From Mauremys mutica (Eukaryota > Chordata > Testudines > Geoemydidae): a stretch of 64,000 nucleotides of DNA. Made by a program: the position numbers and the translations under genes. Under the pieces are notes generated by a model. It saw only the letters and a program-made list of their open reading frames with translations, was not told where the DNA came from and searched no databases. This document shows, in pieces, positions 11,964 through 24,400 of the stretch; the first letter of the stretch is position 1; each line of letters starts with the position of its first letter. The DNA lies in contig NC_059080.1 of assembly GCF_020497125.1 (NCBI RefSeq), forward strand, positions 71,034,618 to 71,098,617, given 5' to 3'.

Positions 11964-12130
11964 ACTTCACTACTCACTCAAACATGGCAGTTCCTGGTTG
12001 CAGAAGGACTCTTTTTGATAGACCAGGATGTCAGAAATAGAAATCAAAATGGTCATGCATAGCTCCAAAAATGCCTGCTTTGGCACGCTACTCTATGGCT
12101 GTAACAGACTTAGTCAAAGTATGTATACAC

Positions 12131-12545
12131 TCAAGAGCTGGTCAGAAAACAATTTCTGTTCTATGGGAAATTCTGACATTGATTTAATTCCCAAACAGAA
12201 CAAAAAGTCAAAATTTCATAATTTTTCACAGGACAGAAATTCTGAATAATTTTGATTGAGACATTACAATATTTTGTTTTTAATATTTGAATCGTGCTTT
12301 GATAAAGTCAAAATGTAAAAACACTATAAAATTATACAAAAATAGATGAGTATAATCTATTACAATTGAGAATTTTATAGTATATTAAAATATTAATGAA
12401 ATTTATCAAAATGATAGGAAAAAGTAAAAACCTATAGTTTTGACTATTGAAAATTTAATCACAGTTGACACATTTCCATTTTGATTTCAATGAAACTGCA
12501 TTTTCTGACAGAAAACTATTTTGTTGAAAGTTTTTTGCCCTTTCA
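12131..12545. repeat. AT-rich MITE-like repeat, partial
   Basis: Begins with 'agagctggtcagaaaac' and is filled with GAAAATTTC/GACAGAAA-type motifs found in dispersed non-coding repeats. The right terminus is degraded, so the limits are approximate. Confidence 0.4.
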
Positions 12546-14477
12546 TGAATCAGTTAGCTGTGGTGCCTCCCACAGGGGGGCTGCAGTTCTCATACTGCCA
12601 ATGCATATGCAGGCAAAATACCCAGTGTGCATAATAACCATCTCTTTTCCTTATTTAGAAAGTGCATCAGGATTGCTCATTGACCATCATCTTCCCTGTT
12701 GTGGGCCCGCACAGGCTTCAACCATGGAATGGCTGAGCAAACACTCTGCAGATGGGCGTAGTGTGCCAGCCTTGCTATCCTGAGTGCGTAGCACCGAGCT
12801 CCCATTGAGCAGGATCCTCCATTCCTTTCTGATTTGGACCATAGAAGGAACAAGGGAGGAAGCTATGAATTATCATAGGAGGCGGTAAGTTATTTATTTT
12901 ATTGATGGCCCAAAGCCTTCTCTGCTCCTTGCCCCTCTGCTTAGCAGCCAGGTGGGATTAAGAAAGTGGGGAAGCTTCCCTATATAAAAGCATCTAGAAA
13001 GGGAAGCTGCCTGAGAAATCAGGCAAAGAGGGAGGGAACTAGGAATTTGCTGAACTAGTCTGACTGGGTGGAGAAGGATGAACAAGTGTCCAGGGCAGGA
13101 GGAAGTGGGAAGAGCAGAAGGGGAAAGCATGACGTTCTTTTGAGAGGACTAGCTCTAGCTCATGCTAATTGCACCACACATGCACACGTTTACATGCACA
13201 GAAGAAGTTGGTTATGTTTTTCGTACACAAAGAGCAAACATATATTTTTAGACTTTTTTTAGATTAGAAGAAACAACAGCACATAAAAAACAGAAGTTGA
13301 GTGTCCAGAATGGAGCACAGTTTGTGTCCTGTGTACCATGCTATCAATTCTGATCCACATAATGGCAACTACCTATGCAGACAGCAGATGCCTAGAAATT
13401 GTAAGGTGCATTATATAGAAATGCAGCTGTTAATTATATAGCTACATATATCACAGGTTATAGCCATGATTCACATAGCTGAAATGTGAACAGACTTCCT
13501 GAATCTCTGATGGGGCACAAGGGAAGTGTTTGTTTGTGTGTGTGTTTAGAGGGCACTGGGAGTGGGGAATTCCATTCCTAAACAAACAGCACTATAAATT
13601 TCCTTGGACAAAACTCCCTCTGGCCATTTTAGTTAACCAGGCAGAAATACGGAAGTGTCATTATGCAATCTTTCTGAATTCATATGGGAGGGGACAACAT
13701 ACAGATAAAGAAGGAAGGGGATGGCCCATCATGTTCTTCCACTATGGCTACTAACACCCCCCCTCCACCCCCGAAAAAGCTCATTACACCCATGACTAAC
13801 ACAGCAGAAATAGGAAGTGGCTTTTTTAAATCTTCCCCTTGCTCAATTTACCCTAGGGATTTCATGATTTAGTTCAGAATACCACAGAGTGACCTACTTG
13901 ACAGCAAGTGGGTCATGATACAACTTTAAATCAGGAAGCCTAAAAACCACTCTTCTCTACAAGCAAGGTTAGATTTGAGTAAGAAACACTTTCTTCTTTT
14001 CCCTTAGAGTGACACTTTGGCTTAAGTACAGAGAGATTTTTTGTAATGTGAACTGAACTGGTAGAGAGTTAAAGAGGTACGGGGCCTCAGGGGGATATTG
14101 CTCATTGTAGTTGCATTATTTCCCCCTCATACAGTCAAATTCAGTTGGTTCCCAGTGCTCTAGATGGGTTTATTGCAGCCTATCAAAGGTTTTTAAATAC
14201 TGACAGGTGACAAGGCTTATCAAGCTTTTTGCCTTTCCTGAAGCACTGCTAACACAGGCTAAAATGCAAAAGCTGTGCACAAGAAGTTAATCTTGCATGC
14301 TGATAATGTCGATACTTTTGATCTCTCTGCATAACAGCTGATCGCTTCATCCATAGATTAAAACTAGTTCAAGGTTGTCTCAGCAGTGCATAGTTCCTTC
14401 CAGTGTAGGTATTTTAAATTTCGAGCAATGTATGTGGGTCTTTTGAAACTGGCTTTATATACCAAGAGGCTCTCTGC
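12546..14477. other. Intergenic, nothing recognised
   Basis: No exon, RNA gene or clear transposon ends seen. Short open frames here show no family resemblance. Confidence 0.5.
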
Positions 14478-14687
14478 CAGTGGTTCTCAAACTTTTGTAG
14501 TGGTGACCCCTTTCACACAGCAAGCCTCTGAGTGTGACCACCTCTTTATAAATTAAAAACACTTTAACACCATTATAAATGCTGGAGGCAAAGCAGGGTT
14601 TGGGGTGGAGACTGACAGCTCGCGACACCCCATGTAATAACCTCGCAACCCCCTGAGGGGTCCCAACCCCCAGTTTGAGAACTTCTG
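14478..14687. mobile_element. hAT MITE with exact 8-bp TSD
   Basis: Termini CAGTGGTTCTCAAACTT and CAGTTTGAGAACTTCTG are inverted. The 8-bp duplication CTCTCTGC occurs at 14470-14477 and 14688-14695 without mismatch. Confidence 0.85.
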
Positions 14688-14791
14688 CTCTCTGCAGACA
14701 CTTAAAACCCCATGGCACTGAGTTTGCCAAGTGTTTCTAGCTAATATTTCTCCTCCTAATATTGTGCATTAGTTGGCTATTGCCCTCCACC

Positions 14792-15141
14792 CAGGGGTGA
14801 AAGTAAGGCGATATGGGCTGGTACGCCGTACCGGTAAAAAGTGGCTGCCGGTACTGGCCTGTACGCAGCTGACATTAAAGGGCTGCTGCGGCAGTGCTTT
14901 AAGCAGGGTCCTTAAAGCGCTGCCGTGGCAAAGGACCCTGCTTAAAGCGCTGCAGTAGCGGTGGCCAGAGTCCCAGGCCCTTTAAATCACCACTGAAGCC
15001 CTGGGTAGTGCGGGCAACACAGATGGGCTGGCTGGGGGACACTGATCCCCAGCCCCGCCCCTTCTGCCTGAGGCCCCGCCCCTTCTGGGGGCCCGGAGCC
15101 AGCCCCGTACCAGTAAGCATTGAATGTTACTTTCACTCCTG
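14792..15141. mobile_element. hAT MITE, GC-rich
   Basis: Termini CAGGGGTGAAAGTAA and TTACTTTCACTCCTG are inverted. Flanks CCTCCACC and CCTCTACT match at 6 of 8 positions, consistent with an aged 8-bp duplication. The interior repeats 'aaagcgctgc' blocks. Confidence 0.75.
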
Positions 15142-16774
15142 CCTCTACTCCACAGGTGGCTGCATTTTTGAAATGCTATATGCATACAGTACTGTCCCCA
15201 ACACAAACTTCAGTTAGCTGAGCTGTGTGCTGAGTAGTTCCAGCCTGTGGAGTAGCAGTGAAGATGTTCCTGGTTAGTTAGGGTTCTTCTAGTTACTAAT
15301 GTTTGTTTTGTTTGTTGTTTTTGTTTTTCTCAGGCCAATCTAGCCCCTGATGTGACAAATCAACTATTCCATCTAGCTAATCTCCCTCAATCCTAAAATT
15401 TTAGATTGTAATACCAATGGCATTGAATCCCCTGTTAACTTTTGCATAGACATATGACACACAGCATCTTGAAACAAGCATATTTCTCAAGAATAACACA
15501 GTAATGAGGGGACAACAGAATGAGAATGATTCAAAAAAGGTCCGAGATGTTTGCATTATATGATTTCAATGGAGTTCCAAATACTCCTGAATTTACACCA
15601 TTGGAAGAGAAGAATTAGGCCCTCAGTGTTAACAAATTCGGGAGGTATCTATAAGTGGGTGTGTTGGGGAGAGCAGAATGGGAGGCGTTAATCTGGGAAA
15701 CTGTTGTTTATTTCAATATTGAAACAACATTTCTATTGAAAGGATAGCAAAAATGTTTAAATGTAAAAATGCAAACGTGGATAGAATACAACTGATAAGT
15801 AAATAGAAAGGGCTGTTGAGAACCTAGGGGACATAGAGGCTGTTCAAAGAAAGTTCACTCTATACAGTTATGTGGCAAGAGTTAATTGGAAGGAGACTCT
15901 GCTTCCGATAAATCTAAAATTATTGTTTTTATTGAAATTATCTTCTTATCCACCCCCACAATAAATGACTTTCTAAATACAAATAAGACAATGGAAAAAA
16001 TTAAAAACAAGCAAACAAATCCAAACAAAAAGCAAAGAAACCCCAGGCACTAAAGTAAACCTGGAATTTGCTATTGTATCATATTTCCTAACATTCATAC
16101 ACCAAAGGACTGTCTTAAAAGGATAAACTGCAGGGAGCTGTAAGGATGTTTTGAAAAATTCATGGGGTATTGAACTCTGACCTATACTATACTTATGTTG
16201 ACATATTAGATTGGCCTTTCATGTGCTGAGATTTTTTTTTAAAAGCAAAACATGTCCACTGCTTCCCCCTGTTGATGCTTTGAGTTATTTCTGCATAACC
16301 CTTTTACCATATTTACCACAAATCATCATCCTTTCATGATTCCTTGCTGATTATCTCTGTTCATACTATATATTTTAAAGTCTTCCTCTTCTGTCTCTGA
16401 CCAGGGTTTTGACTTTTGAGCTTTTCTTGGTTTCTTAAATTACTGGCATTTTCTTTAGGCATTTAGTAGCTTCTTGGTTTCCAAGTAGCTTTTAAATATG
16501 TATTAGATTGGTGCTCCTGCCTCTTTAGAATGCAGAGCAACTGAAAAGTGATAAAAGTATCGAATTCTTCATCATCAGGGTCCAATCCAGCAGCCATTAT
16601 CAGAACAGTCCAATTGTCTTTAATCAATGCTTGTGTGACTGAATGAGCTGTGAGGACTGGGCCCCAGTTCTGGTGTGAGTTCCTATTTCTCTTTCTTTTA
16701 AATTCATTGTTGTCCCTCTGTCCTGGTGATAAAGTAGAGTAAGTATCACTCAGTCTGTACTCATCATGATTAGG
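15142..16774. other. Intergenic, nothing recognised
   Basis: AT-rich DNA without exon or repeat signatures that I can support. Confidence 0.5.
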
Positions 16775-17310
16775 GATATGGAACAGCTGCCATATGAGGA
16801 GAGATTAATAAAACTGTGATTTTTTTCAGCTTGGAAAAGAGATGACTAAGGGGCGATATGATAGAGGTTTATAAAGTCATTAGTGGTGTGGAGAAAGTAA
16901 TATGGCAATGTTATTTACTCGTCATAACACAAGAACTAGGGGATACCAAATGAAATTAATAGGCATCAGATTTAAAACAAAACAAAATGAAGTATTTTTC
17001 ACATAACATAGTGTCAACCTGTGGAACTCCTTGCCAGAATGTTGTGAAGGCCAACCCTACAGCAGGGTTCAAAAAAGAACTGGATAAGTTCATGGAGGAT
17101 AGATCCATCAGTGGCTATTAGCCAGGATGGACAGGGATGGTGTTCCTAGCCTCTGTTTGCCAGAAGCTTGGAATGGGCAACTGGATGATCACTCGATGAT
17201 TACCTGCTTTGTTCATTCCCTCTGGGGCAGCTGGCATTGGCCATTGTCGGAAGACAGGATACTGGGCTAGATGGACCTTTGGTCTGACCCGTTGTTATGT
17301 TATGTTCTTA
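16775..17310 (+). mobile_element. CR1 LINE 3' end
   Basis: Sense-oriented CR1 3' region: 'ggaaaagagatgactaaggg', 'gatatgatagaggtttataa', 'ggatactgggctagatggac', ending with the GTTATGTTATGTTCTTA tail repeat. No intact reverse transcriptase frame remains; it is a 5'-truncated copy, as usual for CR1. Confidence 0.85.
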
Positions 17311-17592
17311 TCTAAAGTATCTGGTTTAAGAAACTGTAATTTTCTCTTTTCTGTGCAGGTTTACTTTGTTACATTGCCAACTACAAAGTAAAACTGGGAA
17401 ATTATTTAATACAATGTCCTGCATCCCTGTTAAATTATGACCAGTTCATCTATATTTTCTGCACTGTTATCCTCTTCTGTCCTTAAATTAGTTTTAAATA
17501 TATTTTCACTCTTGAAGAAATGGTATAAACATATAGGGCCCAATCTTATCCTTGGTTACCTAGTGACATCACTGAAGTCAGTTAGGGTGTGG

Positions 17593-17593
17593 G

Positions 17594-17630
<37 letters not shown>
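17593..17630. repeat. Compound (TG)n(AG)n microsatellite
   Basis: A short TG run to 17605 is followed by an uninterrupted AG run to 17630. Confidence 0.95.
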
Positions 17631-17631
<1 letters not shown>

Positions 17632-17929
17632 AAGATGACAAAATCTGGCACACTAATTTCTATGATGCTCTTTTTTATTTTTCTTACAGGTAATATTCTG
17701 CACTTTTTTTGTTGTTGTATTAGGTACAAAGAGAGGGATCCTCTACAACCAGACTTCCCTGTAACTTTCGTACCTGGACAAGGCATCCTGTCTGAGCTTT
17801 TAATTTAGCAGGCCATTTTATTGCCCTTAATATTTTCTGTGCCCAAATATCTTTGTGCAGAAAGACAGAGACTAAAAGCTGAACAGAAAATGCCCTGAAA
17901 GGTCTGTCTAACCCCCCGGTGTATTAACA

Positions 17930-18480
17930 GGACACTAGCCATAGCTTTGGGGGCAGCAGGGGGGAGTCCTGGGGGCGGGGCTGCGCAAGGAAAAGCTGCG
18001 GGGAGTCCGTGGATGTAGCGCTGGGGCTCACGGGCGAGGCTGGCGCACGCTGGGGCCCGAGGGCGCTCCCCGTGCTGCGCTGGGCGGCTCCGCCGGGGGG
18101 TGGCGCGGTGCGATGGGGAGCAGGACACAGGGCCGGCTCTAGACCCCAGCGCGCCAAGCAGGCGCGTGGGGCGGCCGTTCCCTGGGGGACCTGTGCGAGC
18201 CCCGCGCGCAGCCCAGCGTCCCAGGCACAAGCGCATTTTAACTTCCCCTGGCGCGGATGGGGGCCGCTCTAGTCTGCTCCCCAAAGCGCTGCCCTGCCGG
18301 GCCAGCCGCAGCCGCGCCTGCGCGCTGCGGGCGGGTCTGTTTGGCTGGTTTCTATGGTAACGAAGCCGGTGCTTGGTGCTTCGGCCTGTGGGAACAAGAT
18401 GAAGCTGAAGCGGCTCCTGCTGCGATATTACCCGCCGGGTGCGGAGCGGGGCGGGGGGCACAGGGTGCTGTGGGGAGCAG
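17930..18480. promoter_or_regulatory. CpG island over the DAW1 promoter and exon 1
   Basis: GC and CpG density rise sharply here compared with the AT-rich flanks, and the start codon of DAW1 lies inside at 18399. The GC bias removes stop codons and creates open frames of 218 aa (-) and 119 aa (+) that show no protein family. Confidence 0.85.
18348..18361 (+). promoter_or_regulatory. RFX X-box upstream of DAW1
   Basis: GTTTCTATGGTAAC fits the palindromic X-box pattern (GTnnCYATRGnAAC) bound by RFX factors. It sits 37 bp before the DAW1 ATG. RFX2/RFX3 with FOXJ1 drive motile-cilia genes, so this is a credible core element for a ciliary gene; occupancy is inferred. Confidence 0.75.
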
Positions 18481-21400
18481 AGCTTCAGGATGGGGGTGGG
18501 GCAGAGGGGGTGACTGGGGGGAAGAGCCGCAGGCTAGGGGGGAGGGCGGAGAGCGGAGAGGGGTGACTGGGGGGAAGAGCCGCAGGCTAGGGGGGAGGGC
18601 GGAGAGGGGTGACTAGGGGGAAGAGCCGCAGGCTAGTGGGGAGGGCGGAGAGGGGTGACTGGGGGGAAGAGCCGCAGGCTAGGGGGGAGGGCGGAGAGGG
18701 GTGACTGGGGGGAAGAGCCGCAGGGTGGCGGGGGGAGGGCAGAGAGGGGTGACTGGGAGGAAGAGCCACAGGGGGGCGGGGGGAGGGCAGAGAGGAGCTG
18801 ATGGGGGGTGGGTAGTTGGAAACAGAGGAAGGGCTCAGTGTTGTTGGGATGGGAGGAGGAGGAAGCAGATGGGAGAAGGAGTCAGGATGAATGGGTAGCA
18901 GAGGAGGCGCACGGGACTCTGGCAGGGCTGCCCGGCTCCAGGCTGTCTTCACAGAAACCTTTGTACTTGTCATCTCTCCTGCTATGAAGATGGTTTAGCT
19001 ATTCCCTCTGCCTTTTATCTGAATCTCCCGAGCAATCATTTCTGTGCCTGTTCATGGGACTGTTATGTATTTATATTGCTTTAGCAGTGGGGCCCTTAGT
19101 CATGGACAAGGACCTCATTGTACACATGGAACAAAAGATGGTCCCTGCTCCTAAGAGCTTAGCCTGTCCTGCGTACCCTGACTCTCAGCAGCTTTGCAAA
19201 ATGTCTGAAGGGGAAAATCTTCCCAGTGCTGTTGGTTTTTTGCTTTTGCAATTAAAAATATTTGTATTACTGCAAATTTACATAATGTGTGGTTGGGGAC
19301 ATGTTTTCCTCCTTCCCTAATTATTTCCAGTGACTGCATAACAATCCTGAAGAGATTTATTACCTTAGCTGCAGGAGGTTTTGAGTCATAACATAACTAG
19401 AGGGATGTTATGGACTAAATATAACCCCCTGTTAATTCTGGTGTAAATATACCAGTATTAACTGGGGTTTATACCACTGAGCCCAGTGGAGTTACACCTG
19501 TGTCAAACTGATGTGAAAGAAGAACCAGCCCCCAGGGAAATGGCTGCAAAGGAAATGTAAACCTATTGTAGGAAATTCAATACTTAAAATTTTTTGTGTC
19601 TTATCAAATGTAGTCTTGACAGAAGCATTGAGGTAATATGTGGTTTACTGTAGGAAACAATCTTGCCAGGAATTTGATAATAGAATAGAGTTTGGTGTCA
19701 GTCTGTTTAGGGACCTTCTTTCCTCTCTTTTTCTGGGATCAACTTTCTCTGATAAATAGTTAAAAATGAAAAATGGAGATAAGGAGGCTCAGAATGTCAG
19801 GAAAGGATAAATCCTTCTTGCCAAATTAAACGTTTGCTCACAAACCTGGCAAAATGCACAAGTAGATAAAAAAATCATCTAGAATAGCCGTTCCTGCCGA
19901 ATGCCAGACAGCAGCAGAATGCTCTAAATATCTTCTTTAAACAGGAAGTGATGTGGCCAAACATCTTAATTCTAAAGTTCAAAATACATCTTTTAAAAGT
20001 GCCAGAGTCTACCCAAACCTGGATATGCAATTTTATATGCAGTTCTGCATGTAGACTTTTGCAAATAGAGAAGTTAACATAGCAGATGCACTCTGCCAAT
20101 CTCAAAGAAAGAAATGCTGTGATCCTGATTCTGATTTTGATAAGAATGGTGTAAATCAGGAGTATCTCTATTGAAGTCAATGTTGCTATATCAATGTAAA
20201 TGTCAGATAGTATGCACTCCCCCCGCCCAAAAAAAAGCCAGCAGCCGTGATGAACTTCTAATTTAGAATTGTTTATTGTTTCTTCAAAGGCATTATTTTG
20301 GAATATGTTCAAGGTGGTGAATTGAAGACCAAATCCATAGATTTACTTGATCTCAGTCCTGGGTAAGTATTGTATTATTATTTTAGACAGCAGAAGTATA
20401 CCTTATTTTACAGGCTAACTTAATAGTAGGTTATGTACAGCTCTGTTCAGTTGTCTCAAATCATGTTTACAAACTTTTTCTCTTATGGGTTAACTTTTGT
20501 TCTCTTAATATTTCTGATTATTTGAGGGCATTAAGAAATCCTACATTCTGACTGATCATTCTGCTGTTGCAATTCTTGGTGCAGTGTCAGGAGGTGGAGG
20601 TGGGAACTGCTTTTGTGTACAGACCTGTCACATCAAGGCATGTCCACAAACTGTGTTTACTAACCAGCAAAAATGCAGAATTTTCTGTTGCCACAAATTA
20701 ATGTTGTAATTAATAACATTTAGCACTTCTGTACAGTAGCACCTTTTATCTTCAGAATGTTTCTCATCAATGGGCCTGATTCTGCTCTCAGTTACACTAC
20801 TTGAAATCAGCTGTACCAAAGACATTTGAATTACACTGGTATAAATGAGTTCAGATTCAGTCTCACTAATTAATTAATCCTCACAACAATACTGTGAGAT
20901 AGGTATGTAAAATACCATTAATAATCCCCATTTATCTAGATGGGTAAACTGAGTGCCTGCTCCTTTTGAAGTTAATAAGAGTTTAGCCAGTAGCAGTGGG
21001 TTCTATGGAAGAAAGGTGTATGGCCTGATTTTCAGAAGTGCTGAGTGCCCGCAACTACCACAGAGGTCAGTAGGAGCTGTCAGTGCTCAGCATCTCTGAA
21101 AATAGGTCCATTGCTATGACTACAAAGGAAGTCTGTTTCACAGCCAAGTTTAGAATGAAGACAGGGGGCACTGGGGTAACACAGGGGACATGGATATCCT
21201 TATCAGAGGCCAAATGGAACCTAACTATGGGTAGACAGATCATCAGGAGCCTGCAGCTCTGGTTCTCAAAGGGTGGAAGACACCAGCCTGAAGATCTGTC
21301 TCTTCTGTGAAGAATGTGACACATTCACCACAGTGATCAATTGAAGGAATATAATAGTCTGGCAAGGTAGCAGTTTGCATGTGGGAAGGAGGAGGGATAG

Positions 21401-24400
21401 CTCAGTGGTTTGAGCATTGGCCTGCTAAACCGAGTGTTGTGAGTTCAATCCTTGAGGGGGCCATTTAGGGATCTGGGGAAAAAATCTGTCTGGGGATTGG
21501 CCCTGCTTTGAGCAGGGGGTTGGACTAGATGATCTTCTGAGGTCCCTTCCAGCCCTGATATTCTATGATTAGACATCACACCAACTGAGAGAGTTCTACT
21601 GGATGCTACTGTGAGGAGATAGAAAGGTGCTCCACAAACCCATGTACATGGGTATTCACCATTCTGGTTGGTAGTTTTGCTCACTGACCTTCAGGTGATT
21701 TATGCAATCTATGGTTGAGTGCTAGCACCTCTGTGTGCCATTGAGTCCTATAGAGAAGATAATCAGACTTCATGCTGATTTCAGCCATTTCCTCTCCCAT
21801 CTGTTTCAGTTGCTTCAGGTGCCTCAGATCATTAAGTCTGGTGGCTGCCAGGCACAAGAAATAATATATTATGAGAGCCAAGGGCCATATTACACTGCTG
21901 ATGGTAGCTGTCAGTGAACTAATTGAAATCAGCTGACTCTGTCTGGAAGTGGTGCAGAGGCAGAAGTCAGATATGCCCCAGCACCAGTAAGGAGGACACC
22001 AAAATCCACAAGATTCATTACATTTAGTCCACAAAGAAATAAGACAGATCCAGTGCTGATATTGGTAGAATAGTGTCTCAATTGAAACACATGAATTGAT
22101 GGGTAGGGTGGCCTGCACATTCATAATTTTCACTCCAAACTCAAAGATAAGGCTTAGTGTATGACTGAACCTCTGGGAGCTTTTCTCAATACTCTGGATA
22201 AAATCCAACAAGTCACATTGCTTACAGGAAAATATAGTTGTCTCATCTAAGCCAATATCAGCATACATTGAAAGGCCAGTAATCTAGAAAAACGCAGCTG
22301 CGAAATCTCCTGTAGAACCTGATGGTTTATACACCAAATACACCAACAGAACATTAAGCCTACCCAGTAAGACTACCCATGGACATATGGATTACTTACA
22401 GCAGTAAGAGCTGCAGAATTAGGCCTTAGATTTGTGAAAACATGTAAAATAGTTACATTTTATAAACATGATTTCTGTTTGTGAACTTTAATTTTTTGTT
22501 CATTTTGTTGCCCCTTTTTGACCTGAGTGACTAGTCAAAGTTTGGGGCCTTGTAGGTTAATCCAGATGAGAGAAGAAATTGGTGATGGAGTCTGGTATTT
22601 TCTCTGATGCAATCTTGTTTATTTACAAAGAATGTACAAAGTCCTTCTCTGAACACAGGTGGAACCAAACCCTAAAGGAATAGTTTCTTAGCATATAGGC
22701 CCAAGCTTCTTTCAGCCACCACCACCAAACCGGAATCTCTCCAGGCTTCTCCCAGGGTCTCAATGTGCTTAGAGACTGCTGCTTGGCATTTCTTGCTCTC
22801 AGAGATGGATTACAGTTTTGTGGGGCCCTGGGCCAGAGCAAATCAGGGCCCCTCCCTACCACTTCTGCCTGCAGCCCCCCGCCCCTTTGGGCCCCTCTAG
22901 TGCTTCTGCTGAGGAAATGGGGTTGGGGTGTGGAGTCTTGCCCCGCTTCACCCACCTGGTGCTGCAGTTGGCTGGGCCCCCTGGGCATGTGCTCCATTGG
23001 CTTAGTGGCTAATCCGCCACTGCTCGCTCTTCCTCTGAATCTCTGTTTCTTGTTGCACCTCAGCTAGTCTCTTCCACACTCACCCATGAACACTAAAACA
23101 ATACCCAGTGGAACCCTCCATCCACATAGTGCTAGTTTCTGGGCAGGCTCCATATGCTTTGTTTTAGGTGTAGCCCTTTAGCTGTCTCTTACAGCTATCT
23201 TAAATGAAGGGCACATTCATACCCATCAGTTTCAAATGAGGATTTAACTCAGCCCATAACAAGGTTTAATCCTGTTCATAACAATATTGTTGCTCTTTGT
23301 TGGTTTTTTTACCTATCAAGAGGTTCTAGCTTCGATTTAAGACTAAATTAGTGTTAAAGGTTGAAAGTGTCATTTGGGTATTAGCTGTATTACACCCCCT
23401 GTGGAATCCTTTGAAAAGTGAAGGGTCTCTGAAAAACTACAGTTTTAAAAGTCAAATGTAATTTTTTTTCTGAAAGATTAAAAATATATTAGAAACCAGT
23501 AAAACATATTTAAAAGTATTTATATTTTGACGTTGCTTAAACTTATTCAGAATAAAACAGCAGTGTCACATCTGACTGCTTATTTTCTCTCTCTGTAAGT
23601 AAATAATGTGTTTACCATAACTGTTTGTCAGTGGATGAGACATGTTTTTTCCATGCACTCTAGTACAGATGTAGGCGCCTTAGTAGAAGAAATCCGAAAA
23701 GCAGAACCTCTCATCACAGCTTCACGCAAAGAGCAGGTCATACATTTAGTACTAAGGTTACAAGAGAAGCTTGGGCAACAAGAGGACCACAAGTTCTACC
23801 TTTTTAAGGTACGAGGCATGTTGAAAATAATTTCTGGATCTTTTCTGATTGCAGTTACACTGTTGTAAATCCAGAATAGCTCTGCGTCAACATTAGCTTG
23901 AGGCCCTCTATACTCTGCAGCCTCTACAGCAGCATAGCTATGGCCCCGTACCTATGCTGCTGTAAGCCTGTGGTGTAGGTGTAGACTACAGTAAGGGAAG
24001 GGGCTTTTCTGTCACTGTAGTGAATCCACCTCTCCAAATGAGTGGCAGCTACCTGACGGAAACGTTCTTCTGTCGGTCTGGCTGTATTAATGCCAGGAGT
24101 TTGACTGGTGTAGGTATGGTACTCAGAGGTGTGGACTTTTCACATCCCTGAGTGCTGTAGCTATGTCATCTTAAGCTTTAAGTGTAGACCAGGTATAACT
24201 GGACAATTGAGAACAGAATTTGGCCCTACAGAATTCTCCATAACGTTTGCACTGCTCTGGCGGCGCAAACAGGACTGAATCTGGATCTGTCTTGCCTGCT
24301 GTGGGTTCTTAGAAATGATCTCAAAATTGTGATTATCCTGATAACTTTCCCATTAATAATTAGTTTTAAATAATACCAGTATCTCCCAGCCCTAGCAAAA

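Noticed and set aside
17805..18461. 218-codon open frame on the - strand
   Set aside because: It lies in the DAW1 CpG island, overlaps exon 1 in antisense and has biased Pro/Arg/Ala composition typical of GC-rich DNA. No family resemblance.
19875..20312. 145-codon frame on - overlapping DAW1 exon 2
   Set aside because: Antisense to a proven exon, no family resemblance, length within chance expectation.
21393..21470. Possible tRNA gene
   Set aside because: Pol III boxes are present, but the sequence continues into a CR1-like tail and lacks a proper cloverleaf; it is a SINE.
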